Below are positions 14,414 through 17,690 of a DNA stretch of 17,690 nucleotides, piece after piece. Source of the stretch: Flavobacteriaceae bacterium. Lineage in GTDB: Bacteria; Bacteroidota; Bacteroidia; Flavobacteriales; Flavobacteriaceae. Each line of letters begins with the position of its first letter. The stretch's first letter is position 1. The translations under genes and the position numbers were made by a program. The notes under the pieces are model-generated. The model searched no databases. It saw only the letters and a program-made list of their open reading frames with translations, and was not told the DNA's origin. The stretch spans positions 1 to 17,690 of the forward strand of contig JAESQB010000258.1 of assembly GCA_016765375.1 (NCBI GenBank), written 5' to 3'.

Positions 14414-16555
14414 TCAATTGATATTTATACTATACGCCCCATCAAACAATACTGACCAACACTTAATTTGCAATTCACGGGCTTCATCTTGTAAACGTTT
14501 TGAGTTGTAAGAAGAATTAGAAGCATCTATTACAATTTCTTTAGGATTAAACTGAGTAAGAATAACGTTGATAGATAGTTTAGTGTTTTTGGTTAATATG
14601 AGTAAATCGATTGGTAGTTTGTTATTATTGGTTTTAAGTTTATACTTGTTATCAATAATGACTATTTTCTGATTATAAAACTGAAAATAATTTCGTTTGG
14701 TAAATAGATTTTGATTGCTTATTCGGTAAATATTAGATAATTGATGTTTTTTGATGAGATGATCTAAACGAACTACTTTTTCATTATTAACACCGTTGCT
14801 AATCCAATTGTTTTGGACATGAAACAACAACTTACTCCTGTTTTGAGTAAGCTTTATATCTGAAATTAATATGTTATCGCTACCGTCAATAAAATTAATG
14901 GCTGAAAATTGAGGAATGTTATAAATAATTATTTTTCGCTGGTCTAAGTCAGTGTAATTTGTCCAAAGTTTAGCACTTAGAAAAAGGATTAAAAATATAC
15001 TTCCAAATAACAAATACCTAAATTTACGATAAGCGATTAATGAGATGGCACTAATAATTAATAAATAGACCAACCAAGTGTCAGCAACGCTAAATCGAAT
15101 GTTTTCAGACAAAGAATTGGGTAGTGAATCAATAAAGTTGACTGAATAATTTAAGGACTGAATCAGCCATTTCAAGCCTATTGCTAAATAATCTCCAACA
15201 AAAGGGATAAAAGATAAACTAAGTGTAATAATTCCTAAATTCAAAATGCCAATAGCTAGAGGGATTACAATTAAATTAGAAAGCATAAAATAGTTCGGAA
15301 ATTGATGGAAGTACAATAATCCGAGGGGGAATGTGGTTATTTGTGCTGCTATAGAAACAGCAGTTATTTCCCAAATTTTTCTCGGAAACCAATATCTAAA
15401 ACTAAACCAATTGTTTATCCATGGTTGGATAATAACAATACCAATAACAGCCATATAGGAAAGTTGAAAACCAACTTCCATAATGAGTAAAGGATTATAG
15501 ATAAGTAACACTAATGCAGAAGCTGCCAAGGTGTTAAAGAAATTCGAATTTCTGCCAGCCATTTTAGCAGCAACAATAAAGCTAAACATGGTTGCTGCTC
15601 GCATTACAGATGGGGATAATCCTGTTAACAAGGCATAACTCCATAATATTAGAATTAACAAAACTCCTTTTATGATTTTGCCGTATTTTATTTTTTCAAA
15701 AAAAGAAAATAATTGACTAAATATTAAAAATATTACTCCTACATGAAGTCCTGAAACTGCCAGTACGTGCATGGCTCCAGCACTTGAATAAGCACTTTTT
15801 AATTGAGCATCAATATTGTCTTTGTAGCCTAAAATTAAAGCAGAAGCAACAGCTAATTCTTTTCCTTTAATCCCCTTATCTTCTAGTATTTTGATTAAGT
15901 ACTTTCTGCTGTTGTTAGCAAACTTGAATATACCAGAGGAAGGAGCCTCTTGCATAAGTTTCCAATTGTTTGATCGTAAAAATGCTTGTTGATGTATTAA
16001 ATGGAAAGATAAATATTTTCTAAAGTCAAATTCATTAGGGTTTTTAGGTGGAGGAACATTTTCTAGTTTGGGTTCAAAAGAAATGATGTCCCCAATATTT
16101 AGTTGATTAGATAGACTATCTTTTTGTAAATAAATAATAACCTTTCCGTTTCCTTCTTCCCAATTATTTTGGTTTTTAATCCCCTTAATCTTAAGAATGG
16201 CTTTTATGCTTCTCTCTTTAACCTGAGTTGGTTCAATTATTTCTCCAATAAGAATTTGATTATTCGCTTCGGTTAGTAATTTAGAAGTATGGCCTGTGTT
16301 TTGGTATTTTAGACTAGTTAAACACGCACCTGCAAAAGCTAAATTGATGTAAATTAACATTCCGAATAGCCATCTTAAACTATAATTGGTATTCAGTTTT
16401 TTAATGAGCAGTAACAGTAAATATAAAACTACTGCTGTTCCGAAACCATAAAGCAGATAGTTTGTGTTTGGTTTTAAATAAACCACACTAATTATTCCAC
16501 CAATAAAAGGGAAGACTAATCGCAACAGAGGAATATGATTTAAATTGTTAATCAT
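14414..16555 (-). CDS. comEC: ComEC/Rec2-family DNA uptake channel lacking an intact metallo-beta-lactamase domain
   Basis: ComEC forms the inner-membrane channel that carries single-stranded DNA into the cell during natural transformation. The protein begins with two or three helices and a DUF4131-like OB-fold stretch (GEIIEPTQVKERSIKAIL; PPPKNPNEFDFRKYL). The competence domain follows, with SAGAMHVLAVSGLHVGVIF at about 255-273, GLSPSVMRAATMF, and many further helices to about residue 535. The C-terminal 170 residues end in KEIVIDASNSSYNSKRLQDE and WSVLFDGAYSIN. They show no HxHxDH zinc motif, so the nuclease-like domain of Bacillus ComEC is absent or degenerate; I recall this as common in Bacteroidota. 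I start at ATG 16555, not the TTG at 16561. The gene is divergent from the secreted-protein gene at 16607. Confidence 0.9.
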   Translation of the reverse strand: MINNLNHIPLLRLVFPFIGGIISVVYLKPNTNYLLYGFGTAVVLYLLLLLIKKLNTNYSLRWLFGMLIYINLAFAGACLTSLKYQNTGHTSKLLTEANNQILIGEIIEPTQVKERSIKAILKIKGIKNQNNWEEGNGKVIIYLQKDSLSNQLNIGDIISFEPKLENVPPPKNPNEFDFRKYLSFHLIHQQAFLRSNNWKLMQEAPSSGIFKFANNSRKYLIKILEDKGIKGKELAVASALILGYKDNIDAQLKSAYSSAGAMHVLAVSGLHVGVIFLIFSQLFSFFEKIKYGKIIKGVLLILILWSYALLTGLSPSVMRAATMFSFIVAAKMAGRNSNFFNTLAASALVLLIYNPLLIMEVGFQLSYMAVIGIVIIQPWINNWFSFRYWFPRKIWEITAVSIAAQITTFPLGLLYFHQFPNYFMLSNLIVIPLAIGILNLGIITLSLSFIPFVGDYLAIGLKWLIQSLNYSVNFIDSLPNSLSENIRFSVADTWLVYLLIISAISLIAYRKFRYLLFGSIFLILFLSAKLWTNYTDLDQRKIIIYNIPQFSAINFIDGSDNILISDIKLTQNRSKLLFHVQNNWISNGVNNEKVVRLDHLIKKHQLSNIYRISNQNLFTKRNYFQFYNQKIVIIDNKYKLKTNNNKLPIDLLILTKNTKLSINVILTQFNPKEIVIDASNSSYNSKRLQDEARELQIKCWSVLFDGAYSININ

Positions 16556-16573
16556 TAACAAAGCTAATTTATG

Positions 16574-16581
16574 TATTTTTG
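16574..16581 (+). promoter_or_regulatory. Possible -7 promoter box for the first secreted-protein gene
   Basis: TATTTTTG fits TAnnTTTG and lies 25 bases before the ATG at 16607, in the 51-base gap shared with the divergent comEC gene. The nearest TTG is at 16545-16547, about 26 bases upstream, longer than the usual spacing, so the call is tentative. Confidence 0.33.
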
Positions 16582-16606
16582 GTCAGATAGTTGTGATACA
16601 TAGATT

Positions 16607-17158
16607 ATGCGATATACCTTAGTCATATTTTTTTCTTTAATAAGCTCTTCATTAGCTTTTTCTCAAGCAAGAGAAGAATCTGATGATGGTCATAAAAGTT
16701 ATTATGTAATTGTAATTACCAAAGATGGAGAGGTGCAGAATATTTTTAAAGAAGGTAAAGGAATTAAAGGTAAAATTGGTAATAAATCGGTTGATGGAGT
16801 ATGGTATTTTAAAGATGAACCAGATGTGGTTACTGTAATTGGCTTTGGAGGGGTTTTGCTTGGAGAGCTTAAGCTTAATGAACAAAAAAATCTAAAATTA
16901 GAATCTGATCAGCCTATAAAAAGTAGCAAAATTGGTATTGGGATAGGAATAGGTCTAATTGGAGTATCGACAGGTGGTGTAGGAGGAGGCCCCCGTTTTA
17001 TGTCTTATAAGATGGATAAAAATCGAGCTAAATTTGGAAAACAAAAAGAGACTCGAGCAGAAAAAATAAAAAGAGAGTATGAAGAGCGGAAACAACAAGA
17101 ACAGATGCAAAAAGAATTAACTAAGCAGGCTAAAAAAGATAAAAGAAAGAATAAATGA
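16607..17158 (+). CDS. Small secreted protein of unknown function, paralog A
   Basis: The 183-residue protein has a signal peptide ending SSSLAFSQ just before AREESDDG. A beta-rich core follows, about residues 30-100 (SYYVIVITKDGEVQNIFKEG, KSVDGVWYFKDEPDVVTVIG), then a glycine-isoleucine repeat stretch near 110-128 (KIGIGIGIGLIG, GGVGGG) and a highly charged Lys/Arg/Glu/Gln tail from about 135 that should be helical and basic. I do not recognise the family. The product of the next gene shares the signal region, core and Gly/Ile motif but not the basic tail, so the pair arose by tandem duplication. The tail could bind nucleic acid, acidic polymer or surface material; this is a guess from charge only. 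Confidence 0.8.
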   Translation: MRYTLVIFFSLISSSLAFSQAREESDDGHKSYYVIVITKDGEVQNIFKEGKGIKGKIGNKSVDGVWYFKDEPDVVTVIGFGGVLLGELKLNEQKNLKLESDQPIKSSKIGIGIGIGLIGVSTGGVGGGPRFMSYKMDKNRAKFGKQKETRAEKIKREYEERKQQEQMQKELTKQAKKDKRKNK

Positions 17159-17208
17159 TAAAACTGACTAAGTGCAGTAGATTTAATACATATTAAAGTT
17201 AATGAGTT

Positions 17209-17604
17209 ATGAAAAAATCAAGTATTCTAATACTTCTAATTACATTTAATCTATCAGTATTTTCTCAAGCAAGAGAAGATATTGATGAAACAGGTACTCG
17301 AAAAATATATTCTATCATCATTTCTAAAGAAGGAAAAATAAAGCATGTAATTAAACAAGGAGCTATGATGAGCTCAAAAGTTGATAGAAAAGTTATAAAA
17401 GGAAAATGGTATTTTAAAGCTTATCCGGATGTTGTCGTAATCATTGGATCCAAGGGGCAGGTATTAGGAGAAGTAGCACTAAATAAAGAATTACCTCTAA
17501 GAATAACGCCTCCGAAAAGCCAATCAGGAATGAATGTGGGAATAGGTATTGGACCAGTTTCTGTTTCGGGATTAGGTGGTGGCATGAAAAATTTTGATAA
17601 CTAA
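17209..17604 (+). CDS. Small secreted protein of unknown function, paralog B
   Basis: The 131-residue protein has a signal peptide ending LSVFSQ before AREDIDETG, the same cleavage context as paralog A. The core aligns along its length: YSIIISKEGKIKHVIKQG and KGKWYFKAYPDVVVIIG match YVIVITKDGEVQNIFKEG and DGVWYFKDEPDVVTVIG in A. The C-terminus has the glycine-rich GMNVGIGIGPVSVSGLGGG and ends soon after, without the basic tail of A. It starts 50 bases after A on the same strand and is probably co-transcribed. The family is not recognised; a shared envelope or extracellular role is likely from the export signal. Confidence 0.8.
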   Translation: MKKSSILILLITFNLSVFSQAREDIDETGTRKIYSIIISKEGKIKHVIKQGAMMSSKVDRKVIKGKWYFKAYPDVVVIIGSKGQVLGEVALNKELPLRITPPKSQSGMNVGIGIGPVSVSGLGGGMKNFDN

Positions 17605-17630
17605 GTTCAAACAATAAGTGCAACAGATAA

Positions 17631-17662
17631 CAAATATCGGAAAGCTAGCTTTCCGATATTTG
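17631..17662. repeat. Perfect 32-bp palindrome downstream of the secreted-protein pair
   Basis: The half-site AAATATCGGAAAGCT (17632-17646) is followed with no spacer by its exact complement to 17661, and C17631 pairs with G17662. It is followed on the plus strand by an A-run, not a T-run, so it does not fit a standard intrinsic terminator for the genes to its left. It could still act as a 3' transcript-stabilising hairpin, a weak terminator, or a protein-binding site. The remaining bases to the window end show no supportable gene. Confidence 0.6.
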
Positions 17663-17690
17663 AAAAAAAATCTGATGCCGATGAATTACC

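Noticed and set aside
17607-17690. C-terminal end of a minus-strand gene entering from the right edge
   Set aside because: An open frame of 27 codons exists, but it runs through the perfect palindrome and is too short to support.
1776-17690. CRISPR arrays, tRNA or rRNA genes, insertion sequences in the Bacteroidota part
   Set aside because: No spaced direct repeats, cloverleaf-like segments or transposase motifs were seen on either strand.

Overview
The window looks like a join of two unrelated genomes. Positions 1 to about 1775 have balanced base composition and carry two gammaproteobacterial-type genes facing away from each other: a class I aspartate/aromatic aminotransferase (minus strand, running off the left edge) and the 5' end of uvrB (plus strand). 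Between them lies a roughly 165-bp inverted-repeat, MITE-like element. From about 1776 to the right edge the DNA is clearly AT-rich. Its proteins, TAnnTTTG promoter boxes and weak Shine-Dalgarno sites are typical of Bacteroidota (Flavobacteriia/Cytophagia-like). uvrB stops in mid-codon-run at the join and a Bacteroidota PP2C phosphatase gene begins in mid-gene there, so an assembly chimera is the most economical reading.

Bacteroidota part, left to right. (a) Plus strand, about 1775-4782: two tandem SpoIIE-type PP2C phosphatase genes overlapping by ATGA. The first has lost its 5' part; the second is complete (signal peptide, TPRs, one membrane helix, coiled coil, PP2C). A short relic of a further copy seems to follow. 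(b) 4925-5785: a secreted DUF2911 protein with its own promoter, ending at a bidirectional terminator. (c) Minus strand, 11196 down to 5905: a likely operon of a large secreted PIG-L/LmbE deacetylase with a GATase-like C-terminus, a 40-residue single-helix membrane peptide, a sodium:solute symporter and a CFA-synthase-like methyltransferase. (d) Minus strand, 16555 down to 11273: ComEC-like DNA uptake channel without a working metallo-beta-lactamase domain, a small lipoprotein, a SiaB-like kinase, a SiaC-like (DUF1987) switch protein, and a third TPR-TM-SpoIIE phosphatase. (e) Plus strand, 16607-17604: two paralogous small secreted proteins of unknown function, then a perfect 32-bp palindrome.

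The most interesting system is the kinase/switch/phosphatase module at 14106-11273. In Pseudomonas aeruginosa the equivalent SiaA/B/C proteins control a diguanylate cyclase, SiaD. Here no cyclase is present, and the phosphatase input is a periplasmic or surface TPR domain joined through a membrane helix. Two more phosphatases of the same architecture lie 7-11 kb away, so a multi-input phosphatase network acting on one or more SiaC-type switches is possible. Its output is not visible in the window.
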